From NCBI RefSeq assembly GCF_001688725.2, contig NZ_CP015401.2, positions 1,488,001 to 1,552,000 on the forward strand: a stretch of 64,000 nt of DNA, read 5' to 3'. The notes under the pieces were generated by a model that saw only the letters and a program-made list of their open reading frames with translations, made no database searches and was not told the DNA's origin. This DNA is from Bacteroides caecimuris (GTDB lineage: Bacteria > Bacteroidota > Bacteroidia > Bacteroidales > Bacteroidaceae). How positions within the stretch are numbered: position 1 is the first letter of the stretch; each line of letters begins with the position of its first letter. Positions 8,879 through 17,008 of the stretch are shown here, one piece after another. Made by a program: the position numbers and the translations under genes.

Positions 8879-9781
8879 ATGGAAAGGACGGAAATAGATG
8901 CTGTCAGAAGGATGCCGCTTGCGGATTTTCTCGCACGGCTGGGGCATGAGCCTGTCAGAAGGAGCGGTAACGAGCTGTGGTATCTTGCCCCGTACAGGGG
9001 CGAGCGCACATCCTCTTTCCGTGTGAACGTGGCGAAACAGCTCTGGTACGACTTCGGTTTGGGCAAGGGCGGCGACATCTTCACGCTTGCCGGGGAGTTT
9101 CTGCAAAGCGATGACTTCATGAAGCAAGCGAAGTTCATAGCGGAAGCCGCCAATATGACGGTTGCCGGATGGGAAAAGCCCGTCTATCTCTCGAAGCCGA
9201 CCGAATCCGTTTTTGAGGATGTGGAGGTCGCTCCGCTGCTCCGCTCACTGCTGACGGAGTATTTAGAGGAACGGGGCATCCCTTACGCCATCGCATCCCG
9301 TCACTGCTGCCGCTTGAACTACGGTGTGCGTGGGAAACGGTATTTTGCCGTTGGCTTTCCGAACATGGCAGGTGGCTATGAAGTCAGAAGCCGATATTTC
9401 AAGGGTTGCATACCTCCGAAGTCTGTATCACTGGTAAAGGCGAATGACATCCCGGCTGACGAGTGCCTCGTGTTCGAGGGCTTCATGGACTTTCTCTCTG
9501 CCGTGACGCTTGGTGTAACCGGTAACGCTGACTGTCTTGTGCTGAACTCAGTCGCCAACGTGGAGAAGGCGGCGGGATTGCTGGACGGATACGGGCGCAT
9601 CGGCTGCTTCCTCGACCGTGACGAAGCCGGACGGCGGACGCTTGCCGCACTTACCATGCGATACGGGGAACGTGTCACCGACCGTTCCTCCCTCTATGAC
9701 GGTTGCAAGGACTTGAACGAGTACCTGCAACTGACAACGAAAAAACAGAAAAACAACCATCTAAAAATCGAAGAACAATGA
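8879..9781 (+). CDS. traP: TraP, Toprim primase-like protein
   Basis: A 300-residue protein from ATG 8879; a longer frame upstream only overlaps traO in another register. The N-terminal third has a DnaG/CHC2-like zinc-binding-domain pattern without clear cysteines (LADFLARLGHEP ... LWYLAPYRGERTSSFRVN ... WYDFGLGKGGDIF). The C-terminal part has a Toprim domain with the acidic motifs VFEGFMDFLSA and FLDRDEAGRR. This is the TraP primase of CTnDOT-type elements, expected to prime complementary-strand synthesis of transferred single-stranded DNA. It overlaps traQ by 4 bp (ATGA). Confidence 0.88.
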   Translation: MERTEIDAVRRMPLADFLARLGHEPVRRSGNELWYLAPYRGERTSSFRVNVAKQLWYDFGLGKGGDIFTLAGEFLQSDDFMKQAKFIAEAANMTVAGWEKPVYLSKPTESVFEDVEVAPLLRSLLTEYLEERGIPYAIASRHCCRLNYGVRGKRYFAVGFPNMAGGYEVRSRYFKGCIPPKSVSLVKANDIPADECLVFEGFMDFLSAVTLGVTGNADCLVLNSVANVEKAAGLLDGYGRIGCFLDRDEAGRRTLAALTMRYGERVTDRSSLYDGCKDLNEYLQLTTKKQKNNHLKIEEQ

Positions 9782-10281
9782 ACATACTGAACAACAGAAA
9801 CAAGAGAACATCAATATTCAAGGCAGTGGCGTTATGCCTGATAGCCGCCATGTCATTCACCCTCGTGTCATGTGACGATGACATGGACATCCAGCAGTCC
9901 TATCCCTTCACGGTGGAGGTCATGCCCGTGCCGAACAAGGTAGTAAAGGGGCAGACAGTGGAAATCCGCTGTGAACTGAAAAAGGAGGGCGACTTTTCGG
10001 GTACGCTCTATACCATCCGCTATTTCCAGTTCGAGGGGGAAGGCTCGCTCAAAATGGATAACGGCATCACCTTCCTGCCTAACGACCGCTACCTGCTGGA
10101 GAACGAAAAATTCCGCCTGTACTACACGGCGGCGGGTGATGAGGCGCATAATTTCATCGTGGTGGTGGAGGATAACTTTAGCAACTCCTACGAACTGGAA
10201 TTTGACTTCAACAACAGGAATGTAAAGGACGACGATCTTACCATCGTTCCCATCGGCAACTTCAGCCCCTTGTTGAAATGA
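9778..10281 (+). CDS. traQ: TraQ lipoprotein (DUF3872)
   Basis: A 167-residue protein, start ATG 9778 overlapping the traP stop as ATGA. The basic N-terminus and hydrophobic stretch end in the lipobox FTLVSC, followed by DDDMD. This is a typical Bacteroides lipoprotein leader with acidic residues after the cysteine, often linked to surface export. The mature part is one beta-sandwich-like domain (DUF3872). It is the last named tra gene and is coupled by overlap (ATGATG) to the lysozyme-like gene. Confidence 0.86.
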   Translation: MNILNNRNKRTSIFKAVALCLIAAMSFTLVSCDDDMDIQQSYPFTVEVMPVPNKVVKGQTVEIRCELKKEGDFSGTLYTIRYFQFEGEGSLKMDNGITFLPNDRYLLENEKFRLYYTAAGDEAHNFIVVVEDNFSNSYELEFDFNNRNVKDDDLTIVPIGNFSPLLK

Positions 10282-10805
10282 TGCGTGTATTCATGACAAT
10301 GCTCTGTTCACTTCTGACGGTCTGTTCTGTGTCCGCGCAGATCAGCCGCCAAGAGGGAACGGACGGGCAGGCGGCAATCTACCGACTGCCGCTTATGGAA
10401 CGTGCTTTTTTATGCTGCCGCTACTTTGAAGGCTGGCACTCAGAAAAACACTACCCATACGTCGGTTGGGGTCACAAACTTTTGCCAAACGAGAAGTATT
10501 CGGCACGAACCATGACAAAACGGGATGCGGATGAACTTTTGCGGAAAGACCTGCGCAAATTTGTCGCCATGTTCCGTAAATTCGGGGTTGATTCGATTTT
10601 GCTTGGCACGTTAGCTTACAATGTGGGACCGGCGAAGCTGTTAGGCAGCAAAACAATCCCCAAAAGCACCTTAATCAAGAAGCTGGAAGCTGGTGACAGG
10701 AACATCTACCGTGAGTATATAGCCTTCTGCAACTACAAAGGAAAACGCCACGCCATGCTGCTCAAACGGAGAAAGGCGGAGTTTGCGCTGTTGTATATCC
10801 CATAA
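10278..10805 (+). CDS. Lysozyme-like peptidoglycan hydrolase (GH24-type)
   Basis: A 175-residue secreted protein: signal peptide (LCSLLTVCSVSAQ), then a T4-lysozyme-like domain with FEGWHSEKHYPYVGWGH (the Glu in FEGWH is the likely catalytic acid) and the conserved AYNVGP motif. It probably opens the peptidoglycan locally so that the mating pore can be built. The start at 10278 overlaps the traQ stop; a second ATG lies at 10281. It ends the tra operon, with a strong terminator 20 bp downstream. Confidence 0.88.
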   Translation: MMRVFMTMLCSLLTVCSVSAQISRQEGTDGQAAIYRLPLMERAFLCCRYFEGWHSEKHYPYVGWGHKLLPNEKYSARTMTKRDADELLRKDLRKFVAMFRKFGVDSILLGTLAYNVGPAKLLGSKTIPKSTLIKKLEAGDRNIYREYIAFCNYKGKRHAMLLKRRKAEFALLYIP

Positions 10806-10824
10806 AAGGACTGACAAAACTGGC

Positions 10825-10859
10825 AAAAGACGTGCCATATTTAACTTGGCACGTCTTTT
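10825..10859 (+). terminator. Rho-independent terminator of the tra operon
   Basis: A 13-bp perfect stem, AAAAGACGTGCCA with TGGCACGTCTTTT, with a 9-nt loop and a T run, 20 bp after the lysozyme stop. Confidence 0.85.
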
Positions 10860-11169
10860 GCTCTATCACTTGATAGATTATCGTAGGATTTTCTCGTTAA
10901 TTGACATCGTTGAGCCATTTTTGCCTATCGGTTTCCAAATAACACTTCAAGTTGTAAGTGTTGTGAGAGCAATACAAAACATAGTTATTAACCATAAAAA
11001 GTATAGCGAAATTATGAAGAAAGTATTTAGGAAAATTCAGAAAGGAACAACAAAAATGATTGAACGTATCAAATCGTTGGGGGAAATGGAGACGAAGCAG
11101 AAATGTGTAGTTCAACGGTTCGAGATTATCATTCCCCTCCACCAAAAAATAACGACCCAATATATAGCC

Positions 11170-11196
11170 TCCGCAAGTTTTACTTGCGGATTTTTT
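11170..11196 (+). terminator. Terminator hairpin
   Basis: TCCGCAAGT and ACTTGCGGA form a tight hairpin with a 3-nt loop, followed by TTTTTT. It would stop any + strand transcript started after 10860. Confidence 0.8.
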
Positions 11197-11227
11197 AGTT
11201 ATCGCAGATTGGACAAAGGTTTCTTTG

Positions 11228-11269
11228 CTACTTTCTTTGTCCGCCATCATGCTCACTGAAAGAAAGTAG
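11228..11269. terminator. Bidirectional hairpin between convergent operons
   Basis: CTACTTTCTTT (11228-11238) and AAAGAAAGTAG (11259-11269) are an 11-bp perfect inverted repeat with a 20-nt loop, just after the end of the minus-strand accessory operon. It may act as its terminator. Confidence 0.5.
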
Positions 11270-11292
11270 GGCGGCTCTCGCCGCCCCGCCAC

Positions 11293-11601
11293 TCAAAAGC
11301 GTGTGTAAAGTCCCGTCACCATCGTGAACATTTCCTCCAGCATATCAAAATAGATACCCTCGTGTACGGCAATGTCCTTTGTCTTGCACTCAAAGGTCTT
11401 TTTGCTGAACGTCCTGCGGTAGAAGCGCATATTGTAGAGGTCTGCCCCTTCGTCATAGATGATGTCAAGGCGGTTGGCACTTGTTTTGTTCCTTGCAAGG
11501 CTCATCCGTAAGCCGTTGCCCATATCTATGAAATCACGGCTACCTGTCATGGCGGTGAAGCGTTTTCCGCCTATCTGCTGTAATATCGTCTTGGCTATCA
11601 T
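11293..11601 (-). CDS. Conserved conjugative-transposon hypothetical protein
   Basis: A 102-residue protein from ATG 11601. The frame stays open for 37 more codons upstream, but that stretch overlaps the next gene and lacks a good start. Sequence: MIAKTILQQIGGKRF, then a beta-rich body with YNMRFYRRTFSK and a C-terminal EGIYFDMLEEMFTMVTGLYT. I recognise it only as a protein commonly carried in the accessory operon of Bacteroides conjugative elements. No signal peptide, membrane segment or enzyme motif is seen. It is the last gene of the minus-strand operon. Confidence 0.65.
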   Translation of the reverse strand: MIAKTILQQIGGKRFTAMTGSRDFIDMGNGLRMSLARNKTSANRLDIIYDEGADLYNMRFYRRTFSKKTFECKTKDIAVHEGIYFDMLEEMFTMVTGLYTRF

Positions 11602-11654
11602 ATCTTTTGTTTTTAGGGTTTTAAGTATTGGCGGTGCGGACACCGCCATCCCGT

Positions 11655-11900
11655 TCAAAATTCTCGCATTTCGGAAATGGGGGTCTGCCGTTGTAGCCAC
11701 TCTTTCACACATTCCATATTGTACTCGCTCGTGATGACTGCCGTATGGCTGTCGGTGGCGGTGAAACGTGTGCTTTCGTAATCATCTATCCACCCCTTGA
11801 GGGTGTCCGTTCCCCACGCTCCGGTATCGTCAAAGATACCGTCCAATGCCGTGATAGGTTCGCTGAACTTGACTATCAGCGTTTGATAGGTCGTGTTCAT
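11655..11900 (-). CDS. Small conjugative-transposon hypothetical protein
   Basis: An 81-residue acidic protein from ATG 11900 (MNTTYQTLIVKFSEPI). The start overlaps the stop of the upstream DUF3873-like gene by 4 bp (11897-11900), which favours this start over the longer frame from 11981. The sequence resembles a small alpha/beta protein (TALDGIFDDTGAWGTD ... YNMECVKEWLQRQ). No known domain is recognised. It is probably co-translated with its upstream neighbour. Confidence 0.65.
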   Translation of the reverse strand: MNTTYQTLIVKFSEPITALDGIFDDTGAWGTDTLKGWIDDYESTRFTATDSHTAVITSEYNMECVKEWLQRQTPISEMREF

Positions 11901-12130
11901 AGTCTGTCCTCCTTTCCCTTCTTTGCGTTCAGCCACTTGTCCCGTGCGGCTCGGCACTCGTCCAACGTGGGTTTGACACAAGAGAACAATTCTCTGTCTA
12001 TGGGGTGGCGGTAGTCGTACTGCACAAGTGTCCGCCTGCGTCTTCCGATACCCGATTGGAAACGCTCGTATTTCTCCGTACCTGCTTCCGCGCAGGTGCT
12101 TACTCCGTTGATGGTCATTCGTGTTGTCAT
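11897..12130 (-). CDS. DUF3873-like small protein
   Basis: A 77-residue basic protein (MTTRMTINGVSTCAEAGTEK; later QYDYRHPIDRELFSCV and a Lys/Arg-rich tail). It resembles the DUF3873 family that is almost diagnostic of the accessory operon of CTnDOT/ERL-type elements. The function is unknown. It overlaps the next gene by 4 bp. Confidence 0.75.
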   Translation of the reverse strand: MTTRMTINGVSTCAEAGTEKYERFQSGIGRRRRTLVQYDYRHPIDRELFSCVKPTLDECRAARDKWLNAKKGKEDRL

Positions 12131-12149
12131 AATGTTGCTTTTTAGATGG

Positions 12150-12407
12150 TTAAAAATGTACTGACAGAACTCTGTTCTTCATCACCATTTCGGGGTTGCT
12201 TGTGTAGCGTTGGTGCAGGTAGAAATGGTGTGAGCCGAAGCCGTAAAGGAAAAACTTGTCAAGTTCGTGCTTCTCGGCAAACTCCTTTACGCTCTTTCTC
12301 AATTCCCCCTCACTCGTTGTGAGAGTGAGGAGGTTCACAAATTCAAGGAACATCGTGGGGATTGCATCATCCCACACACAAATCATACTTTCAATTCTTA
12401 CTTCCAT
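12150..12407 (-). CDS. Small conjugative-transposon hypothetical protein
   Basis: An 85-residue protein, MEVRIESMICVWDD onward, with a central helix (SEGELRKSVKEFAEKHELDK) and no signal peptide or metal motif. It sits 24 bp after the PcfJ-like gene in the same direction. I do not recognise a family. Support comes from tight operon packing and codon use like its neighbours. Confidence 0.6.
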   Translation of the reverse strand: MEVRIESMICVWDDAIPTMFLEFVNLLTLTTSEGELRKSVKEFAEKHELDKFFLYGFGSHHFYLHQRYTSNPEMVMKNRVLSVHF

Positions 12408-12431
12408 ATCAATGTTGTTTTAGGGGTTATG

Positions 12432-13763
12432 CTATGCCGCTTTCATCCGCTCACGGATAAGGTTGGCGTTCTTGTTCACAAGGTCTATGATGCGCTCGTG
12501 ATATTCGGTGTCCTGGTTGTGCTTGCCGTGGCACTGCACCACTTCGAGGGTTCGCAAGTCCACCTCTACGGTTTCAATAATCTCATCGCCAATCCTTGCC
12601 GATAGTATGAGGGTGTCGGCTTTCTTGTAGTATCCACTGCCAAACACGCAGATGCCCTGCGTCTTGCCCTCGTTGTAATACTCGTCTATGCTTTCAAGCA
12701 CCTTGACGATTATTTCCTCGTCCGTGATTACCAAGCCGAAGAATTTGGATTTGTTGGCGATGAAATCCTCCGCATCTTTCTTTCGTTGGAGTTGTCGCTG
12801 TTGCTCACGCTCACGCCTTTCAATCTCCCAACGGCGTTGCTCTGCGGCTCTTTCCTTCTCGTGTATGGCTTCAATTTTTCGGGTTGCGTTGTCGTGTGCC
12901 GCCATGAAATCTTCGGGACAGATGTTCTTCGGGTTACGGAGGTCTTGACCGAGTTTTTTGAGCATACGCAGATAGTCGCACCACATTGAGAGGTTGTCTA
13001 TCTGATACTTGTGACGCTTGGCAATCAGATATGATGCCCAACATTCATCGGCAGTACGGGTATTGAAAAGAAAGTGTTTCATGACCTCAATCTCACCGCC
13101 TTTCATAAGGGTTTCAATTCTTGGGTCTGAAAGCAAGGCTTTGAAAAGACGCACGGGGGAGATGCCGTGGAAATCGCCCTTGAAGCCGTTACGTCTGAGT
13201 TGGGGCAATATCCTCATCTTTGGATATGCACAGCTTCTTGCCACCACATCATCGTATAGGCTGTTGTGCGGTCTTACCTCCATATCGCTGCCTAATGCCC
13301 ACACATCGCAATAGCAGAAAAGGAAGCCACGGAGCAACGCCATGTCCGTAACCTTGCCGTCGGGTGAAATCCAACGCTGCACGACCTCGTGGCAGTAGAA
13401 ACGCATCGGTTCGCCTTTCCTGCTCTCGCATCTGACCTGCGCCACGCGGATTACCTGATACCCTTTGCAGGTGGTTATCACGCTGAAATTCTGCGTTTCC
13501 TTGTAGATGCGTCTGCGTGTGTCCTGCACTTTGAGTTCGGCATGGCATTTGGGGCAGGTGCAGCCTTCAAGGGTGTCGCATAGTCCGCTGTCGCTGTGCC
13601 ACTCGTGACCGCAGTCGGAACAGGTGATGTTCCCTTTCTTGGTGCGGTAGCCGATATGCTCAACGCAGTGGCGGTATGCCCAATCTATTTGTGTCGCTGA
13701 TATGGGGCGAAGGTTGGCGGAAAGTCTTGCCACCTCTTTCTGTATCTTGGTCTTCGGTTTCAT
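12432..13763 (-). CDS. PcfJ-like protein
   Basis: A 443-residue protein. Near the N-terminus is a zinc-ribbon-like module with two CxxC pairs (CSDCGHEW ... CTCPKCHAEL, about residues 48-80). The central region matches PcfJ-like proteins (GFLFCYCDVWALGSDMEVR, LPQLRRNGFKGDFHG). A long Arg/Glu/Gln-rich coiled coil follows at about 290-335. PcfJ was named from the pCF10 conjugation operon; the role in Bacteroides elements is not established. The start overlaps the end of the PcfK-like gene by 4 bp, so the two are probably made together. Confidence 0.83.
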   Translation of the reverse strand: MKPKTKIQKEVARLSANLRPISATQIDWAYRHCVEHIGYRTKKGNITCSDCGHEWHSDSGLCDTLEGCTCPKCHAELKVQDTRRRIYKETQNFSVITTCKGYQVIRVAQVRCESRKGEPMRFYCHEVVQRWISPDGKVTDMALLRGFLFCYCDVWALGSDMEVRPHNSLYDDVVARSCAYPKMRILPQLRRNGFKGDFHGISPVRLFKALLSDPRIETLMKGGEIEVMKHFLFNTRTADECWASYLIAKRHKYQIDNLSMWCDYLRMLKKLGQDLRNPKNICPEDFMAAHDNATRKIEAIHEKERAAEQRRWEIERREREQQRQLQRKKDAEDFIANKSKFFGLVITDEEIIVKVLESIDEYYNEGKTQGICVFGSGYYKKADTLILSARIGDEIIETVEVDLRTLEVVQCHGKHNQDTEYHERIIDLVNKNANLIRERMKAA

Positions 13764-14176
13764 AAGCCTAAATCAAATAATGAGGGTTGGGGTTGGTTTT
13801 CTTTTCTCGCTGACGGTCTGTGGCGGTTCTGCAACTTGCGGAGTTCCTCCTCTTGGTATTTGCGGACAGCGTTCTGACGTGCCTCCGCCTTTTCCTCTGC
13901 CGTGAGTTTCACAACGTGGTTCACAACCACTTGGCAGTCCATCGGTTTGCCCACCTCTATCTCGTTTTCCTCATAGTAGTGGATGGCTTGCCCGAATATC
14001 TCTCCGTCCGTGAAACCGTTGCAACCGCTTTTCTGCACATAGTTCAGAATGTGGGTCACGCACTCGTCCATGTTCTTGGCAGGGTTGCGGTACTTCTTTG
14101 CAAATAGCGCATCTTCCTCCGCACGCTGTTCCAAGTACATATATATCGTTCTCTTGAAATGGTCTGTTCCTTTCAT
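13760..14176 (-). CDS. PcfK-like protein
   Basis: A 138-residue, mostly helical protein (MKGTDHFKRTIYMYLEQRAEED, then an acidic middle and an Arg/Glu-rich C-terminal helix) matching the PcfK-like family that always accompanies PcfJ-like proteins in these elements. The tail contains QPSLFDLGL, which resembles a sliding-clamp-binding peptide (QxxLF); that resemblance is my inference. It is coupled to the PcfJ-like gene by a 4-bp overlap. Confidence 0.82.
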   Translation of the reverse strand: MKGTDHFKRTIYMYLEQRAEEDALFAKKYRNPAKNMDECVTHILNYVQKSGCNGFTDGEIFGQAIHYYEENEIEVGKPMDCQVVVNHVVKLTAEEKAEARQNAVRKYQEEELRKLQNRHRPSARKENQPQPSLFDLGL

Positions 14177-14189
14177 ATCGCTGTCATTT

Positions 14190-14411
14190 TTAGATTATCT
14201 GTTTCAGTATCTCTCTCCAATAGGTCGGCTCTACCTCGCTGAGAAGGAAGTCCATGAAATCCCTCCGTGCGTCCTTGTTCAGTTCGTGGTACAATCTTCG
14301 GAAAGTTTCAAAATTGCCGTTGATGTACGTTTCCACCATATACACGAAGATGTTGTCCACCTCGTAATATCTGCACTGCTGCGCTGCCGTCTTGCTGTTT
14401 CTTTTTGCCAT
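14190..14411 (-). CDS. Small conjugative-transposon hypothetical protein
   Basis: A 73-residue protein from ATG 14411 (MAKRNSKTAAQQCRYYEVDN). The longer frame upstream overlaps the next gene and is rejected. It is helical and charged (NFETFRRLYHELNKDARRDF), without membrane or signal features. It lies 13 bp before the PcfK-like gene. The family is not recognised beyond being typical of this operon. Confidence 0.65.
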   Translation of the reverse strand: MAKRNSKTAAQQCRYYEVDNIFVYMVETYINGNFETFRRLYHELNKDARRDFMDFLLSEVEPTYWREILKQII

Positions 14412-14422
14412 GTCGGTAAGGG

Positions 14423-14638
14423 TTAAAGGGTGAATAACCAAAGGATGAAGCCAAAGAAGGCAATGGTGGAAAGGATAGCCACGATTACACCTATCGCCAC
14501 TCGGAACACTCCGTTTACAATCTCTCTGATGATGCCCCAAAGGATGCCGAACACCCCGAAGGCGGTGCGCATCATCAAGCCGCATATCGCCAACCCGATG
14601 TGTTGCGCCATTTGTCTGAAATTTGCCGTTGCCGTCAT
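14423..14638 (-). CDS. Small membrane protein of the transposon accessory operon
   Basis: A 71-residue protein. After a short polar start (MTATANFRQMAQ) almost the whole chain is hydrophobic, with room for two membrane helices (about residues 13-33 and 46-70). It is the first gene of the minus-strand operon. No family is recognised. A role in surface exclusion or pore regulation is possible but unsupported. Confidence 0.6.
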   Translation of the reverse strand: MTATANFRQMAQHIGLAICGLMMRTAFGVFGILWGIIREIVNGVFRVAIGVIVAILSTIAFFGFILWLFTL

Positions 14639-15085
14639 ATCTTCGCTGTTTTTGATTTTTTTGTTTTTAATGCGGATTCAAGAGCTGAGGGAGTTGAGTT
14701 TCAAACTATCTTATCTGCCTCTCGTTTATCCGACATTTTTTTTATGCGTCTTTCTGTCGCATCGGTCGTTTTCGTTTCGGGTGCTTGAAAAGGTAGGGAT
14801 TAGGGAATGCAAGGTTTTTCGGTCAAAATACTACCCGCAGGGCTGGAGATTTTTACCGAAAACAGGAGGCTTGACCTTGCTTTCCCGTCCAATCCCGGAA
14901 TTACCTTTGCGCCCAGAACGAAAATGACTGACTGATGCGGCTTACTGAAAGGCGCAAAATGGAGGTAAACGAAAACAGAGGCAGATTGTGTAGAAAAAAA
15001 CTTCAGGGGAAAATCCGTAAAAAAAAGAATCACCAAAAGGAAAAAGACATCACCGGAAGCGTGAAAAGGGCAAACCACAACAAAG

Positions 15086-15146
15086 GAAGTATGATTGTTT
15101 CCGATCCGACGGAACTTGTTCAGCCGGGTGGCAACAATCATTCTTC
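15086..15146. repeat. 14-bp inverted repeat near transposon end
   Basis: Arms 15086-15099 and 15133-15146 match at 13 of 14 positions (GAAGTATGATTGTT and AACAATCATTCTTC) around a 33-nt G+C-rich loop. Confidence 0.7.
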
Positions 15147-15302
15147 CCGGTTTGTCCGGCTGTGTGTGGGCGCCTGTTTCATTCATGGGGCAGGCTGACA
15201 CACTCTGCATTCACTTTCCGCTTCCGGCAAAAGAGACAGCGAAAAAAGAAAAATCATTTGAAAACCCGTAAAAGCACCTCTTGGCATAGGCGCAAAAGAA
15301 AG

Positions 15303-15351
15303 GGGCATTGCTTCATCTGTCTAAACATCGTTTAGGCGTGAGGCAATGCCC
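15303..15351. repeat. Nested inverted repeat
   Basis: GGGCATTGC (15303-15311) pairs with GCAATGCCC (15343-15351). An inner CTAAAC/GTTTAG stem (15321-15335) is almost concentric, giving a long interrupted hairpin. Confidence 0.75.
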
Positions 15352-15371
15352 TTTTCTCCAGCTATGCGGTA

Positions 15372-15419
15372 GTCGGCACACGTTTGTTCCAAACTCGTTT
15401 TGGGCAATGGTGTGCCGAC
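15372..15419. repeat. 10-bp inverted repeat
   Basis: GTCGGCACAC (15372-15381) and GTGTGCCGAC (15410-15419) pair perfectly. The loop contains a second small hairpin (CCAAAC/GTTTTGG). It follows the previous hairpin by 20 bp. Confidence 0.75.
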
Positions 15420-15715
15420 GGACAATACCGCTTTTACGGAAAATTCTTATGAATGAGGGGATAAAAAACGGGAGTTTATATCAAAATCTCGAATTAAATA
15501 GCTACTTTTGCATACGAAGAGTTCTTTGAAGGTTACGCAACGCGCAGAAGGATAATGCAGTAGATAACTAACTAAATCGTAACCTATTACTATCAAGAGC
15601 AATTAACCTACGCTCATTTCCAATAAATTACACTCTTTTCGTAACTTCATAATGCAAATATACATGATTATTGGTAAAAAAGAGAGGTCGATGCGGGATA
15701 ATCTTTCCGATTGTG

Positions 15716-15725
15716 TTATTTTTGC
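15716..15725 (+). other. Candidate attR core of the conjugative transposon / sbcD -7 element
   Basis: TTATTTTTGC differs by one base from the CTnDOT attachment core GTANNTTTGC. Bases 15717-15724 (TATTTTTG) also match the Bacteroides -7 consensus TAnnTTTG, 31 bp before the sbcD start. A second one-mismatch core, CTACTTTTGC, lies at 15502-15511. The later site is preferred because the CGTAAC-type repeats that could be arm sites lie between the two, inside the element. Confidence 0.4.
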
Positions 15726-15754
15726 CTTTTGTTAGTAGAGATAGTTACAAAATT

Positions 15755-17008
15755 ATGATACGTATATTACATACTGCCGACTGGCATTTGGGACAAACCT
15801 TTTTTGGATATGATCGCACGGGAGAACATGAGGTATTCCTGAATTGGCTGGCAGAAGAAATTCGTCAGAAAGAGATTGATGCATTGATTATAGCCGGAGA
15901 TGTTTTTGATGTTTCCAACCCTTCCGCTGCATCCCAAAGCATGTATTATCAGTTTATTTATCGGGTGACAGTGGAGAATCCGAATCTGCAAATTGTCATT
16001 GTGGCCGGCAATCATGATTCGGCTGCACGTCTGGAAGCTCCTTTGCCTCTGTTGCAGGCTATGCGGACAGAAGTCAGAGGGGTGGTGCGCAAACTTGAAG
16101 GTGGAGAAATTGATTATGACCATTTGATCGTGAAATTGAAGAACCGGAAAGGGGAAGTGGAACTGCTTTGTATGGCTGTCCCTTTTTTGCGCCAAGGGGA
16201 TTATCCGGTCGTGCAGACAGAAGGCAACCCGTACGCGGAGGGAGTTCGCGAACTATATTCGCAGCTTCTGCAAAGGCTATGGAAGCAAAGGACAGCGAAT
16301 CAGTCGATTCTTGCCATCGGTCATTTGCAGGCTACAGGATCGGAGATTGCAGAAAAAGATTATAGTGAGCGTACGGTGATTGGCGGTCTGGAATGTGTAT
16401 CGCTGGAAGCTTTTTCCGAACAGATAGCATATACGGCATTGGGGCATATACATAAAGCGCAGCGAGTGTCGGGAAGGGAGAATGTGAGATATGCAGGAAG
16501 TCCCATTCCGATGTCTTTTGCAGAGAAACATTATCATCATGGAGTCGTGATGGTGACCTTTGACGGAGGTTGTGCAGTAGACATTGAACGGTTGGAATGC
16601 CCGAAATTAATCCCTTTGGTAAGTGTGCCGAATGGAGATCCTGCCTTGCCGGAAGTGGTGTTGGAAGCCTTGAAAGAATTGCCGGACACGGAAGAAACAG
16701 CTCCTTATTTAGAAGTGAAGGTACTGCTGGAGGAACCGGAGCCCATGCTTCGGCAAGAGATTGAGGAGGCATTGGCAGATAAAAATTATCGATTGGCACG
16801 CATTGTGTCTACCTATCGCACCAATGTAGAAAATATGGAGAAAGAAAATGAGAACTGGAAGAGAGGATTGCAGGAGATGTCTCCCTTGCAGATTGTGCAG
16901 TCTGCCTTTGAAAAGATTTATCAGGTAGAAATGCCAGCCGAACTGACAGGTTTGTTTCGGGAAGCCTATTTGGCTGCTACTCGTAAAGAAGAGGAGGAAG
17001 AAGAATGA
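15755..17008 (+). CDS. sbcD: Exonuclease subunit SbcD
   Basis: A 417-residue Mre11-type nuclease subunit. Metal-binding phosphoesterase motifs are present in order: HTADWHLGQ (residues 6-14), IIAGDVFD (45-52), VAGNHDSAA (about 84-92) and TALGHIH (about 229-235). With SbcC it forms a complex that cleaves hairpins and blocked DNA ends. ATG 15755 was chosen over an upstream in-frame start at 15671 because the conserved fold begins at MIRILHTADW and a promoter -7 element lies at 15717. The stop overlaps the sbcC start (ATGA), so the two are co-translated. Confidence 0.95.
   Translation: MIRILHTADWHLGQTFFGYDRTGEHEVFLNWLAEEIRQKEIDALIIAGDVFDVSNPSAASQSMYYQFIYRVTVENPNLQIVIVAGNHDSAARLEAPLPLLQAMRTEVRGVVRKLEGGEIDYDHLIVKLKNRKGEVELLCMAVPFLRQGDYPVVQTEGNPYAEGVRELYSQLLQRLWKQRTANQSILAIGHLQATGSEIAEKDYSERTVIGGLECVSLEAFSEQIAYTALGHIHKAQRVSGRENVRYAGSPIPMSFAEKHYHHGVVMVTFDGGCAVDIERLECPKLIPLVSVPNGDPALPEVVLEALKELPDTEETAPYLEVKVLLEEPEPMLRQEIEEALADKNYRLARIVSTYRTNVENMEKENENWKRGLQEMSPLQIVQSAFEKIYQVEMPAELTGLFREAYLAATRKEEEEEE

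Larger units (their letters stand above)
10860..11292. other. Intergenic region between convergent transposon operons
   Basis: No gene is supported here. It holds a small hairpin at 10941-10962 (AACACTT/AAGTGTT) and two terminator-like structures annotated separately. A weak open frame at 11014-11259 crosses the hairpin at 11170 and is not accepted. Confidence 0.5.
14639..15715. other. Non-coding, stem-loop-rich end of the conjugative transposon
   Basis: About 1.1 kb with no convincing gene. A -7-like TACCTTTG on the + strand lies at 14902-14909, followed by a short Lys/Arg-rich open frame (14935-15198) that overlaps an inverted repeat and is not accepted as a gene. Three large inverted repeats (15086-15146, 15303-15351, 15372-15419) and CGTAAC-type repeats follow. 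The latter are GGTTACG at 15531, CGTAACC at 15578 and CGTAAC at 15640. Arm-type integrase sites or regulatory RNAs are possible contents; neither is proved. Confidence 0.5.
1..15725. mobile_element. CTnDOT/ERL-type conjugative transposon, 3' part
   Basis: The run traG-traI-J-K-L-M-N-O-P-Q-lysozyme followed by convergent PcfJ/PcfK-like accessory genes is the gene order of Bacteroides tetracycline-type conjugative elements. The left part (integrase, excision, regulatory and mobilisation genes, traA-F) lies outside the window. The tra genes are visibly richer in G+C than the chromosomal genes after 15.7 kb, as expected for acquired DNA. The right boundary is inferred: accessory genes stop at 14638, chromosomal sbcD starts at 15755, and attachment-core-like sequences lie at 15502-15511 and 15716-15725. 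The exact end cannot be proved from this window alone. Confidence 0.8.

Noticed and set aside
11014..11259. Short open frame MKKVFRKIQKG... after the tra terminator
   Set aside because: It runs through the strong terminator hairpin at 11170-11196 and has no recognisable family.
14935..15198. 87-codon basic open frame near the transposon end
   Set aside because: It overlaps a 14-bp inverted repeat, and its low-complexity Lys/Arg composition fits A-rich non-coding DNA.
15671..15754. Upstream start of sbcD
   Set aside because: The extra 28 residues are not part of the nuclease fold and overlap the promoter -7 element.
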